Assembly (NCBI GenBank): GCA_039033695.1
Contig: JBCCCC010000103.1
Span: 1-12,107, forward strand
DNA length: 12,107 nucleotides
Origin: CALBPI01 sp039033695
GTDB taxonomy: Bacteria; Pseudomonadota; Gammaproteobacteria; Steroidobacterales; Woeseiaceae
Direction of reading: 5' to 3'
Part shown: in pieces, positions 1 through 7,548 of the stretch
Layout of the letters: the number at the start of each line of letters is the position of its first letter
Numbering within the stretch: the stretch's first letter is position 1
The notes under the pieces: generated by a model
Database searches by the model: none
What the model saw: the letters and a program-made list of their open reading frames with translations, nothing else
What the model was told of the DNA's origin: nothing
Translations under genes and position numbers: made by a program

Positions 1-509
1 GGCTCAGGTGTCAGGCGCGTGAGACGCTTCTCGACTTCCAGTGGCGTCTTGCCGTGCGCCAGCCCAGTGCGGTTGGCGACACGAAAAATATGCGTGTCCA
101 CGGCAATCGTTGGCTCGCCAAACGCGGTGTTCAAGACGACATTAGCGGTCTTGCGGCCAACGCCGGGCAAGGCTTCGAGCGCGGCGCGATCGCGAGGCAC
201 CTCGCCATTATGGTCGTCAATCAGGATTCGACACGTCGCGATAACGTTCTTGGCCTTGCTATTGAATAACCCAATATGCCGGATGTAGGGCGTCAGTCCG
301 CGCACACCGAGCGCCGCGATTGCCGCCGGTGTGTTGGCGACGGGGTATAGCTTATCCGTCGCCTTGTTGACGCTGATGTCGGTGGCTTGCGCCGAAAGAA
401 TCACAGCGATCAACAACTCAAACGGGTTGTTGTAGTTGAGCTCTGTCGTTGGCTTCGGGTTTGCGGACTGCCAGGTTTGGTAGATGGCAGTACGTTTGTC
501 ACGATTCAT
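1..509 (-). CDS. nth: Endonuclease III (DNA glycosylase/AP lyase), 3' end cut by window
   Basis: Base-excision repair enzyme that removes oxidised pyrimidines from DNA and nicks the abasic site through its lyase activity. The 169 residues visible align without gaps to the start of E. coli Nth (211 aa). They contain the helix-hairpin-helix motif LPGVGRKTANVV, with catalytic Lys120, and VDTHIFRV, with catalytic Asp138, both at the E. coli positions. The last ~40 residues, which should hold the four [4Fe-4S] cysteines, lie beyond base 1. The ATG at 507-509 gives an N-terminus (MNRDKR) matching E. coli MNKAKR and overlaps the rsxE stop by 11 nt in another frame, so translation is probably coupled to rsxE. 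It is the last visible gene of the metG-rsx operon, the same rsxE-nth order as in E. coli. The identification is secure; only completeness is unknown. Confidence 0.96.
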   Translation of the reverse strand, partial: MNRDKRTAIYQTWQSANPKPTTELNYNNPFELLIAVILSAQATDISVNKATDKLYPVANTPAAIAALGVRGLTPYIRHIGLFNSKAKNVIATCRILIDDHNGEVPRDRAALEALPGVGRKTANVVLNTAFGEPTIAVDTHIFRVANRTGLAHGKTPLEVEKRLTRLTPE

Positions 510-1146
510 GCGCAGGCTCCGCGGCAGTTGCCGACTGACGCGCAACGATCAGGTTGCGCAGAATCAGTACGAGGGCCAAAGCGAAAAAGGCGCCTGGGGG
601 CAGCAGCGCGATCAACAATCCACCATCGGCGAACTGCAGCCCGGCATTGCCGGCGCCCGGTATCAGCGTGCCTAAGTCGGCGAAAACCCGGCCGCTGCCG
701 ATCGCTTCGCGCAGCACCCCGATCAGCATGAGCACCCACGCAAAGCCGAGTCCATGGGCGATGCCGTCGGCTACGGCGCGCAGCGGCGGTTGTCTTGACG
801 CAAACGCTTCGGCACGCGCGATGATCGCACAGTTGGTAACGATAAGCGGCAGGAAGATGCCCAGTCTTGCGTGCAGCTCCGGCGCAAACGCATGGAAAAA
901 CAATTCGATCGCGGTGACCAGCGATGCAATGATCAGCACATACGCCGGGATGCGTATTTCACTTTGCAAGCCGCGGCGCGCCAGCGATACGGTGAGGTTG
1001 CTGAAAGTCAAGACGAACAAGGTCGCAATCGCAAGCCCTAGCGCGTTGACCGCCGTGTTGCTGATCGCTAACAGAGGGCACAAGCCCAATAACTGAACGA
1101 TGCCAGGATTGTTCTGCCAAAGGCCGTCGCGAATTATCGATTTCAT
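499..1146 (-). CDS. rsxE: Rsx/Rnf electron transport complex subunit E
   Basis: Integral inner-membrane subunit of the Rsx (Rnf) complex and paralogue of RsxA and NqrD. The 215-aa protein (E. coli about 231 aa) consists mostly of hydrophobic helices. It shows the two half-repeat signatures of the family: NNPGIVQLLGLCPLLA with Cys23, and LPLIVTNCAIIARAEAFA with Cys106. In this family, cysteines at these positions of the RnfA/RnfE pair hold an FeS centre within the membrane; that role here comes from family knowledge. The ATG start at 1144-1146 overlaps the rsxG stop (ATGA), and the TGA stop lies inside the start of nth, so both junctions look translationally coupled. The length and motifs show no damage. 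The C-terminus is shorter than in E. coli, with only a short tail after the last helix. Confidence 0.96.
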   Translation of the reverse strand: MKSIIRDGLWQNNPGIVQLLGLCPLLAISNTAVNALGLAIATLFVLTFSNLTVSLARRGLQSEIRIPAYVLIIASLVTAIELFFHAFAPELHARLGIFLPLIVTNCAIIARAEAFASRQPPLRAVADGIAHGLGFAWVLMLIGVLREAIGSGRVFADLGTLIPGAGNAGLQFADGGLLIALLPPGAFFALALVLILRNLIVARQSATAAEPAHES

Positions 1147-1775
1147 TCGCTGGGCTCCATGATTAAGGTTTCCTCATAGCGCTCGGCATAGCGAAGTGTA
1201 TCGCGAACGGCAATCACGACTGCGCGGGGTGTAATGGACGCGCCTGTAAACGCATCAAAGCGACCGCCGTCCTTACGCAACGCCCAATCGGCCTGATCAT
1301 CACCGAGCGCTTGATTGTTAAAACTCGCGATCCAGTCTGACTTGCTGCGCTCGATGTCGTCACCAAGCCCCGGGGTTTCGGTGTGCGACAGCACGCGCAC
1401 TGCCGTTACCTGTTGCCGCCGATCAATACCGACCATCAGCTCTATGGGACCGCTGTAGCCCGCGGCGTACACGTTAAACACCCAAGCTACGATAGCGTCG
1501 TTTTGATAGACCCTATAGATCCGAACCTCGCGCGTACTGCCGGGCAAGGTATGCGGCGGGCTTACCAGCTCTGGATTGTCGTAGTCGATGCGATCGAATG
1601 CCACGCCGCTGAGGACAGTCGCAAATTGAGCCATTCGGGCGGTATGCAGGTTCTGCTCGATACGTTCATGCGTCAGCTGCCAACTCGCGGCCACGATCAG
1701 CGCTGCGAACGCGGCGAAGGCGGTTAACTTGAGTGTGCCGCCCACAACGGATGTCCGTTTGATATCAGCGCTCAT
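1143..1775 (-). CDS. rsxG: Rsx/Rnf electron transport complex subunit G (FMN-binding)
   Basis: Periplasmic flavoprotein subunit anchored by one N-terminal helix (about residues 13-32, LKLTAFAAFAALIVAASWQL); 210 aa against 206 in E. coli. The FMN-binding domain contains GYSGPIELMVGID (about 106-118), SHTETPGLGDDI (about 130-141) and the flavinylation motif DAFTGASITP (174-183), where ApbE-type flavin transferases attach FMN through a phosphoester bond. In E. coli the motif reads TGAT; here the acceptor position is Ser180 (codon TCC), which the family motif is known to allow. The start at 1773-1775 overlaps the 3' end of rsxD by 11 nt, and the stop overlaps rsxE by 3 nt. An N-terminal anchor plus a soluble FMN domain fits RsxG and not NqrC, given the surrounding rsx genes. 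Confidence 0.95.
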   Translation of the reverse strand: MSADIKRTSVVGGTLKLTAFAAFAALIVAASWQLTHERIEQNLHTARMAQFATVLSGVAFDRIDYDNPELVSPPHTLPGSTREVRIYRVYQNDAIVAWVFNVYAAGYSGPIELMVGIDRRQQVTAVRVLSHTETPGLGDDIERSKSDWIASFNNQALGDDQADWALRKDGGRFDAFTGASITPRAVVIAVRDTLRYAERYEETLIMEPSE

Positions 1776-2802
1776 GACCCATGATCCTTGGTGCGGTCAG
1801 CCGGTCGATTAGCGGGACGGCCGCATTCATCAGCAACACGGCGAATGCAAAGCCGTCCGGGTAGCCACCGTAGGTTCGAATCACCCAAGTCAGAAAGCCG
1901 ATACCCAGACCATAAATAATGCGGCCCCGGGGACTGGTGGCAGCCGACACCGGGTCGGTCGCGATGAAAAAAGCACCCAGCAGTGTTGCGCCACTAAACA
2001 AGTGGAAGCCGGGGCCAGGGTAGGCGCCTGACGTGATCAAATAATGCAAGGTGGCGGGTGCTAGCACACCGACCAGTACCGCAACGGGGATGTGCCAACG
2101 GATGATGCCGCGATACAGCAGCCAGCAACCCGCCAGTGCGAAGAAATTAGCGATCCACTCCCAGCCGTAACCGCCAAAGTCGCCGAAGATCGGGTTATTG
2201 CGCATCTCTGCAAACACGGAGGCTTCTCGCATGCCTGTGCGAACAATGTCCAGCGGTGTTGCCTGCGTGATGGCATCGAGCACCAGCGGCGCGGGCCACT
2301 CGCCCGTGAAGATGTAGGCGAGTTTTTGGAGAGTCGATGGTCGCACGTAATCGAGGTCACCCAGCTGCGGTGGCAACCAGGTGCTCATCTCAACCGGAAA
2401 TGAGATGAGCGCGACGGCATAGCCAACCATGGCCGGGTTAAACGTGTTGAAGCCAAGACCGCCATAGGCGTGTTTGGCCAGCAGCACGGCCGCCGCGCAG
2501 GCCAGCAGCGTCACGTATATGGGTACATAAGGTGGCAGCGCGAACGCTAACAAGACACCGGTCAGACAAACACTGTAGTCGTTGAGCACCGGTTGCACGG
2601 CCTGGCCGCGTAGCCGCAGCGCGAGTGCCTCGAACGCAGCGCATGCGAGTATGCACACGGCCAGGTTGAAGATGATGCCGAACCCAAAGAACGCTACATA
2701 CAATGCGGCTGCCGGCACCAGCGACAAGCACACCTCGCGCATCATCGCGCCGACCCCGGTGACCGGGCGCAAATACGGCGTTAGCGCGGGCTCAAAACGC
2801 AT
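1765..2802 (-). CDS. rsxD: Rsx/Rnf electron transport complex subunit D (FMN-binding membrane subunit)
   Basis: Polytopic inner-membrane subunit that carries a covalent FMN and is related to NqrB; it takes part in the ion-translocating electron path. The 345-aa protein (E. coli 352) has many hydrophobic helices and the family blocks YGGLGFNTFNPAMVGYAV (about 113-130), ISFPVEMSTWLPPQLG (133-148), FSGATLLGAFFIATDPV (269-285) and the C-terminal YGGYPDGFAFAVLLMN (311-326). The flavinylation site is DAITQATPL, with acceptor Thr182, matching Thr187 of the Vibrio cholerae and E. coli proteins. The ATG at 2800-2802 shares one base with the rsxC stop (TGATG). Its 3' end overlaps rsxG by 11 nt. All features expected of a working subunit are present. 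Confidence 0.96.
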   Translation of the reverse strand: MRFEPALTPYLRPVTGVGAMMREVCLSLVPAAALYVAFFGFGIIFNLAVCILACAAFEALALRLRGQAVQPVLNDYSVCLTGVLLAFALPPYVPIYVTLLACAAAVLLAKHAYGGLGFNTFNPAMVGYAVALISFPVEMSTWLPPQLGDLDYVRPSTLQKLAYIFTGEWPAPLVLDAITQATPLDIVRTGMREASVFAEMRNNPIFGDFGGYGWEWIANFFALAGCWLLYRGIIRWHIPVAVLVGVLAPATLHYLITSGAYPGPGFHLFSGATLLGAFFIATDPVSAATSPRGRIIYGLGIGFLTWVIRTYGGYPDGFAFAVLLMNAAVPLIDRLTAPRIMGHER

Positions 2803-4337
2803 CAGTCGTCTTTATCCTTGTCGTCTGCGGCGGACGACGACTGCTTGCGGGCAAGGATTTGCGCAATGCTATCGCGATTGGCGCGATCCTTGATCTGCTG
2901 GATTGCGGCGGCGCTTTGTTGTTCGCGATCGGCATCGCGCTGTTGCCGCGTCTCGAATCGTTCTCGCGCACGCTCAGCACGCTCGCGCTCGTAGACTTCC
3001 ATTCGCCTTCGCTGCTTGGCTTCCCGAAAACTCTGCGTTAGCGGGATGTGGCTGGGGCACACAAGATCACAACAGCCGCACTCAATGCAATCGACCAGGC
3101 CAAGTGCTTCTAGTTGTTCGCCATCATCGCTTATGAAGCTGCGATGCAGTTGCTGTGGTTGCAGCCGTACTGGGCAGATGCGTGCGCACTCGCCGCATCG
3201 AATGCATGGGCGCTCCGGTTCCTTGGAGGTCTGAATCGCCGGGCCCGTAATCAGCAAACAATTGCAGGCTTTGGTGACGGGCATTGCGTCATTGGTCAAC
3301 GACACACCGGTCATCGGGCCGCCCATGATCAGGCGTTTGGCACGTTCCGTGTAACCGCCCGCGGCACCGGCGACATCGCTGATTGGTGTACCAAACCGTA
3401 CGCGATAGTTGCCCGGCTGTGCGATGCCATCGCCAGTGACGGTGACGATGCGCGAGATCATTGGCATGCCGGTTAGCGCGAACTCGGCCACCGCTGCCGC
3501 CGTGCCCACATTGTGCACCAGCACACCGCGATCGCTGGGAAAGCCCTGGCTGGGGACCTCACGGCCGGTCATCAGGTAAACCAGTTGATCTTCGCCGCCA
3601 GATGGGTAAACGGTCGGAATCATGACCGGGTGCAGCCGATCATCACCATCAATCTGCGCTGCCTCAACAAATGCGTTCCACGCCTCAGGCTTGTCGCTCT
3701 CGATGCCGACAAAACACTGCGTCAGGCCAAGCGCCTTAATCATGATTCGCGCGCCGTAGAGGATATCCGTGGCAGCAGTGCGCATCAGCGCATCGTCGCA
3801 GCTAATGTAGGGCTCACACTCCACGCCATTGAGAATCAGCGTATCGATGTCCGAGCCAATGGCCTGACGCATCTTTGGCAAGGTCGGAAACGCGGCGCCG
3901 CCCAGCCCGACGATGCCAGCTTCGCCAATGGCTTCCAGCAGCGATTCGGCTGACTCGGCAAACGGGTTCGTGATGGGCGCGAGGGTGTCCAACGCCTGAT
4001 CTTTGCCGTCCGTCGCAATAACGATGCAGGGCGCGCTGTCCGCCGCTCGCCCAGGTACCGGTCGCGGCTCGATGGCGGTCACGGTGCCGGAACTGCTGGC
4101 GTGTACATTGGCGCTGAATTGGCCATCGGCGCGCGCAACCACCTGGCCCTTGAATACATGGTCACCGACACCTACTCGCGGCAGGGCGGCGGTGCCAGCG
4201 TGTTGGCGCAGCGATATGATCAATTCGGCCGGCACGGCGACTTCATGTACCTCACCGGTCGCCGACTGCGCCTTGAATCCGGGCAGCCGAATTCCACCAG
4301 GCAGTTTGTAAAGGTTCTCGGTAGCCGCGCTGCTCAT
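2802..4337 (-). CDS. rsxC: Rsx/Rnf electron transport complex subunit C (NADH-side, 2x[4Fe-4S])
   Basis: Peripheral cytoplasmic subunit, thought to be the NAD(H)-interacting entry or exit point of the complex and homologous to the 51-kDa subunit of complex I. In order: an N-terminal RnfC barrel domain (residues 1-115), a Rossmann-like nucleotide/FMN region with GIVGLGGAAFPTLPK (141-155) and ILNGVECEPYIS (168-179), an SLBB-like region (about 270-345), and two [4Fe-4S] sites, C378/C381/C384/C388 and C417/C420/C423/C427. A highly charged, probably helical tail (440-511) ends in DDKDKDD. At 511 aa it is much shorter than E. coli RsxC (740), which has a long Ala/Lys-rich repetitive tail. I chose the ATG at 4335-4337 because the protein then begins just before the conserved LYKLPGGI block and overlaps the rsxB stop as ATGA. 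An in-frame start at 4487 would run through most of the end of rsxB. Confidence 0.95.
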   Translation of the reverse strand: MSSAATENLYKLPGGIRLPGFKAQSATGEVHEVAVPAELIISLRQHAGTAALPRVGVGDHVFKGQVVARADGQFSANVHASSSGTVTAIEPRPVPGRAADSAPCIVIATDGKDQALDTLAPITNPFAESAESLLEAIGEAGIVGLGGAAFPTLPKMRQAIGSDIDTLILNGVECEPYISCDDALMRTAATDILYGARIMIKALGLTQCFVGIESDKPEAWNAFVEAAQIDGDDRLHPVMIPTVYPSGGEDQLVYLMTGREVPSQGFPSDRGVLVHNVGTAAAVAEFALTGMPMISRIVTVTGDGIAQPGNYRVRFGTPISDVAGAAGGYTERAKRLIMGGPMTGVSLTNDAMPVTKACNCLLITGPAIQTSKEPERPCIRCGECARICPVRLQPQQLHRSFISDDGEQLEALGLVDCIECGCCDLVCPSHIPLTQSFREAKQRRRMEVYERERAERARERFETRQQRDADREQQSAAAIQQIKDRANRDSIAQILARKQSSSAADDKDKDD

Positions 4338-4840
4338 TGGGCGTCCGTCTCGACAGTCACCATAGCGATACAGTCTACCGGACACGGCGCGATGCAAAGC
4401 TCGCAGCCGGTGCATAAATCCGCAACCACGGTGTGCGTGAATTGATGCGCCCCGATGATGGCGTCTACCGGACAAGCTGGCAGACACCGCGCGCAGCCGA
4501 TGCAGGCAGCCTCATCAATGACTGCCAACGCTGGTGCTTGCTGCTTGGGTAACGTTGCGTCGAGCGGCAACACATCGCGATTCAGCAGCCTGGCCAATGC
4601 GACGATTGTTGCGTCTCCACCGGGTGGGCAACGATTAATCGGTGCCTCGCCTGCGGCAATCGCAGCGGCGTACGGTCGGCAGCCCGGGAACCCGCATTGC
4701 GCGCATTGGGTTTGCGGCAGCAGGTCGTTGATCTTGTCGGTAACCGTATCCTGATCTCCCGGTAAAGAGCGCGCGGCGAGCGTCAGGATCAGCCCAAAGA
4801 AAGCGGCGATCGTCGTGAGCAAAATGACGGCTTCGAGCAT
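4334..4840 (-). CDS. rsxB: Rsx/Rnf electron transport complex subunit B (ferredoxin-like)
   Basis: FeS subunit on the cytoplasmic face that passes electrons between the complex and soluble acceptors. The 168-aa protein has one N-terminal membrane helix (about 3-24). A four-cysteine FeS domain follows with C46, C49, C54 and C71 (QCAQCGFPGCRPYA ... NRCPPGG). It ends with a two-cluster ferredoxin domain, CIGCARCLPACPVDAI (C113-C123) and CTGCELCIAPCPVDCI (C143-C153). E. coli RsxB is 192 aa; the difference is a missing C-terminal extension after the last cluster, while all cluster ligands are kept. The ATG at 4838-4840 follows the rsxA stop by 9 bases. The TGA stop overlaps the rsxC start (ATGA). 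Confidence 0.96.
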   Translation of the reverse strand: MLEAVILLTTIAAFFGLILTLAARSLPGDQDTVTDKINDLLPQTQCAQCGFPGCRPYAAAIAAGEAPINRCPPGGDATIVALARLLNRDVLPLDATLPKQQAPALAVIDEAACIGCARCLPACPVDAIIGAHQFTHTVVADLCTGCELCIAPCPVDCIAMVTVETDAQ

Positions 4841-4849
4841 TGCGCTAGT

Positions 4850-5431
4850 CTACGTCTGGCCGAGGCCGGCAAAGCCCATGAACGCCAGCGACATGATGCC
4901 GGCTGTGACCAACGCAATTGCAGATCCGCGGATAGGGACAGGGATGTGCTCACCTTCAATACGTTCGCGAATCGCGGCGAACAACAACGTGACCAGACCA
5001 AAACCGGCCGCAGCGCCAAAGCCATACCAGACCGCTTGTGCGAAACTCTGCGCTGTCTGGATATTGAGCAGCGCGACGCCAAGGACCGCGCAGTTGGTCG
5101 TGATCAGCGGCAGATAAATACCCAGCATTTGCTCGAGCAGCGGACTAATGCGCCGAATCATCAACTCGGCGAACTGTACCAGTGCGGCAATAATGAGGAT
5201 GAAAGTTAGCGTACGCAGATATGTTAGTTCGAACGGCTTCAGCAGGTAGACCTCGACCAGGTAACTGCTACCGGATGCCAGCGTCAGTACGAACGCAGTG
5301 GCCAATGACATACCCGCCGCTGTGTCGAGTTGTTTGCTTGCGCCAAAGAATGGGCACAAGCCTAGAAAGCGCGTCAACACGAAGTTGTTGACCAGCACAG
5401 TGCCTATCAGAATCAGTAGCCACTCTTGCAT
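4850..5431 (-). CDS. rsxA: Rsx/Rnf electron transport complex subunit A
   Basis: Integral membrane subunit, 193 aa, exactly the E. coli length, with about six hydrophobic helices. Family signatures are LVNNFVLTRFLGLCPFFG (Cys26) and LPLITTNCAVLGVALLN (Cys114). The paired cysteines of RsxA and RsxE are expected to bind an FeS centre at the membrane core. It is the first rsx gene and starts 18 bases after the metG stop. A Shine-Dalgarno-like GAGGG at 5443-5447, 11 bases before the ATG, supports this start. I see no promoter in the 18-base gap, so the rsx genes are probably read through from metG, unless a promoter sits within the metG 3' end. Confidence 0.96.
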   Translation of the reverse strand: MQEWLLILIGTVLVNNFVLTRFLGLCPFFGASKQLDTAAGMSLATAFVLTLASGSSYLVEVYLLKPFELTYLRTLTFILIIAALVQFAELMIRRISPLLEQMLGIYLPLITTNCAVLGVALLNIQTAQSFAQAVWYGFGAAAGFGLVTLLFAAIRERIEGEHIPVPIRGSAIALVTAGIMSLAFMGFAGLGQT

Positions 5432-5449
5432 TGCTGTTACTGCCCTCGG

Positions 5450-7462
5450 CTACTTCACGCGCATGCCCGGCGTTGCGCCATCGTCGGGCGATAACAGATA
5501 AATACCTTTGCCATCGCCCGCGGCTAGCACCATGCCTTCAGACAGGCCAAAGCGCATTTTGCGCGGCGCCAGGTTGGCCACGAGGATGACGAGGCGTCCG
5601 GTAAGTGCGTTGGCGTCGTAGGCCGCCTTGATGCCAGCGAATACCTGGCGCGTGCCAAGCTCGCCGACGTCGAGTGACAGTTTCAGCAGTTTATCCGCGC
5701 CTTCGACGGACTCCGCATGATCGATACGGGCGATTCGCAGTTCAACGTCCATGAACGCGTCAATGTTGATCGTCGCTGCCTCGGGTGCTTGCGCGGGCTG
5801 CTCCTGTGCGGCGAACTGCGCCAGCGTGTCTGCCTTGATTGCATCGATCTGAGTCTGCTCAACGCGTCGCAACATCGGCCTGAATCGCTCAATTGCCGTA
5901 CCGGTCAACGCGGTGTCTACGCTGTCCCATCGCCACTCGGCCTCATTGAACAGCGTGCGCGCTTGCGTCGCAATGCCGGGCAGGACCGGCGCAAGATAGA
6001 TCGCCAGCGCGCGGAACAGATTCAGCCCCTGCGAGCATACGCCCGGGACAAGCGTGCGTTGTTGCTCGTCCTTGGCCATGACCCACGGCTTGTGCTCGTC
6101 AATATACTGGTTAGCGAGATCCGCGAGGCGCATGATTTCGCGCATCGCTTTCGAAAACTCGCGCGCTTCGTAATAGCTGGCGATCGTGTCGCTGGCAGCA
6201 GAAAATTTCTCGTACAGTTCGGGATCGGGCAACGCGTCAGTTAAACGGCCATCATTACCCTTGACGATAAAGCCGGCGCAGCGACTGGCGATATTCACCA
6301 GCTTGCCGACCAGGTCTGCATTCACGCGCGCGACGAAATCGGCAAAGCTCAGATCAATGTCGTCGGTACCTGGGCCGAGCTTGGCCGCATAGTAGTAACG
6401 CAGGGGATCGGGTGGCAGGTGCTTAAGATAGGTGCCAGCATTAATGAATGTACCCCGCGACTTCGACATTTTCTTGCCATCGACCGTCAAGAAGCCATGA
6501 GCAAAAACGCCGGTCGGCGTGCGCAAGCCTGCGGCATGCAATACGGCGGGCCAGAACAGCGCATGGAAATACATGATGTCTTTGCCAATAAAATGGTAAA
6601 GCTCGGTATCGGTATCCGGCGCCAGCCAGGAGTCGAAGTCCAATCCTTGTTGCTCGCTTAGCGCTTTAAAGCTGGCGAAGTAGCCAATCGGTGCATCGAG
6701 CCAGACATAGAAATACTTGTTGTCCGCGCCGGGTATCTCAAAACCGAAGTAGGGCGCATCGCGCGAGATATCCCAATCCTGCAGTCCGGCCTCGAACCAT
6801 TCGCGCATTTTCTTGGAGACGCTCGCATCGAGGCTGCCACTGGCCATCCACTCACGCAGAAACGCGTCAAACTCACTGAGCTTGAAGAAGTAGTGCTCTG
6901 AATCGCGATACTCGGGCGGCTTACCTGAGAGCACCGACACCGGATTCTTGAGGTCGGCAGGTGTGTAGGTGCGACCACAATTTTCGCAGGCATCGCCGTA
7001 CTGATCTTCAGCGCCACACGTGGGGCAGGTGCCGCGTACGAACCGGTCAGGAAGGAACATGTTCTCATCGGCGTCGAACGCCTGGTTAATTGTCCTCGTG
7101 TAGATATGCCCCGCGCTTTTCAGGCTGGTGTAGATGCGTTCGACCAGCTCGCGGTTCTCGTTGCTGTGGGTCGAACCGAAGTGATCGAATTCGATCTGAA
7201 ATGCGGCGAAATCTGCCATATGCGACTGACGATAGCGCTCGACCAGTTGCTCCGGCTCGATACCCTCCTTACGCGCCCGGATCATGATCGGCGTGCCGTG
7301 CGCATCGCTTGCACAGACATAATGCACTTCGTGACCGCCCATCCGCTGGAAGCGCACCCAGATATCCGTTTGCAGGTATTCCACAAGGTGGCCCAGGTGA
7401 ATATCGCCATTAGCGTAGGGCAGGGCGCTGGAAACTAGGATTCGGCGAGCTGACTCGGACAT
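5450..7462 (-). CDS. metG: Methionyl-tRNA synthetase
   Basis: Cytoplasmic class I aminoacyl-tRNA synthetase that charges tRNA-Met and initiator tRNA; 670 aa from the chosen start (E. coli 677). Features in order: the HIGH-type motif HLGH (22-25), a zinc-binding insertion with C146/C149/C159/C162, WLDAPIGY (255-262), the KMSKS loop (331-335), a helical anticodon-binding domain (about 390-540), and a C-terminal Trbp111/EMAP-like tRNA-binding domain (about 567-670, with FMDVELRIARI and NLAPRKMRFGLSEGM) that dimerises the long-form enzyme. I chose the ATG at 7460-7462 because it puts ILVSSALPYANG exactly as in E. coli. A TTG at 7480 in the same frame would add six residues. No good Shine-Dalgarno sequence precedes either. 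It appears to head an operon with rsxABCDGE-nth. Confidence 0.97.
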   Translation of the reverse strand: MSESARRILVSSALPYANGDIHLGHLVEYLQTDIWVRFQRMGGHEVHYVCASDAHGTPIMIRARKEGIEPEQLVERYRQSHMADFAAFQIEFDHFGSTHSNENRELVERIYTSLKSAGHIYTRTINQAFDADENMFLPDRFVRGTCPTCGAEDQYGDACENCGRTYTPADLKNPVSVLSGKPPEYRDSEHYFFKLSEFDAFLREWMASGSLDASVSKKMREWFEAGLQDWDISRDAPYFGFEIPGADNKYFYVWLDAPIGYFASFKALSEQQGLDFDSWLAPDTDTELYHFIGKDIMYFHALFWPAVLHAAGLRTPTGVFAHGFLTVDGKKMSKSRGTFINAGTYLKHLPPDPLRYYYAAKLGPGTDDIDLSFADFVARVNADLVGKLVNIASRCAGFIVKGNDGRLTDALPDPELYEKFSAASDTIASYYEAREFSKAMREIMRLADLANQYIDEHKPWVMAKDEQQRTLVPGVCSQGLNLFRALAIYLAPVLPGIATQARTLFNEAEWRWDSVDTALTGTAIERFRPMLRRVEQTQIDAIKADTLAQFAAQEQPAQAPEAATINIDAFMDVELRIARIDHAESVEGADKLLKLSLDVGELGTRQVFAGIKAAYDANALTGRLVILVANLAPRKMRFGLSEGMVLAAGDGKGIYLLSPDDGATPGMRVK

Positions 7463-7492
7463 GCGTGGATATCGCTGCAATACAAACAGCGC

Positions 7493-7519
7493 ATATTATG
7501 CCACGCGAGTCGCACTCAA
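7493..7519 (-). promoter_or_regulatory. Possible sigma-70 promoter for metG-rsx operon
   Basis: On the minus strand TTGAGT (7514-7519) is followed after 15 bases by TAATAT (7493-7498), with an overlapping CATAAT at 7495-7500. The -35 matches four of six consensus bases, the spacing is shorter than ideal, and the -10 region is the most AT-rich point of the gap. A start near 7485 would leave about 20 bases before the metG ATG. It lies in the only sizeable gap between the PilT pair and metG. The match is by eye only. Confidence 0.35.
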
Positions 7520-7548
7520 TTGTGGCTGTTATCGTCTTGTGGGCGCCG

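Noticed and set aside
554..1096. 180-residue plus-strand open frame opposite rsxE
   Set aside because: It is the antisense shadow of rsxE with low-complexity Ser/Ala/Arg composition and no recognisable domain.
4338..4487. In-frame N-terminal extension of rsxC by 50 residues
   Set aside because: It overlaps the end of rsxB including its second ferredoxin cluster, is Arg/His-rich and unlike RsxC, and the ATGA junction at 4334-4337 gives the family's normal N-terminus.
5717..6244. 175-residue plus-strand open frame opposite metG
   Set aside because: It is antisense to the conserved metG coding sequence, Arg/Leu-rich, with no family resemblance.
7463..7480. TTG start for metG six codons upstream
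   Set aside because: The ATG at 7462 gives the same N-terminal spacing as E. coli MetG; the TTG has no ribosome site and would leave almost no leader after the likely -10 element.
7520..7548. Possible terminator after the second PilT gene
   Set aside because: Only a short GGCGCC palindrome and a CCACAA direct repeat are present, with no stem followed by a T-run.
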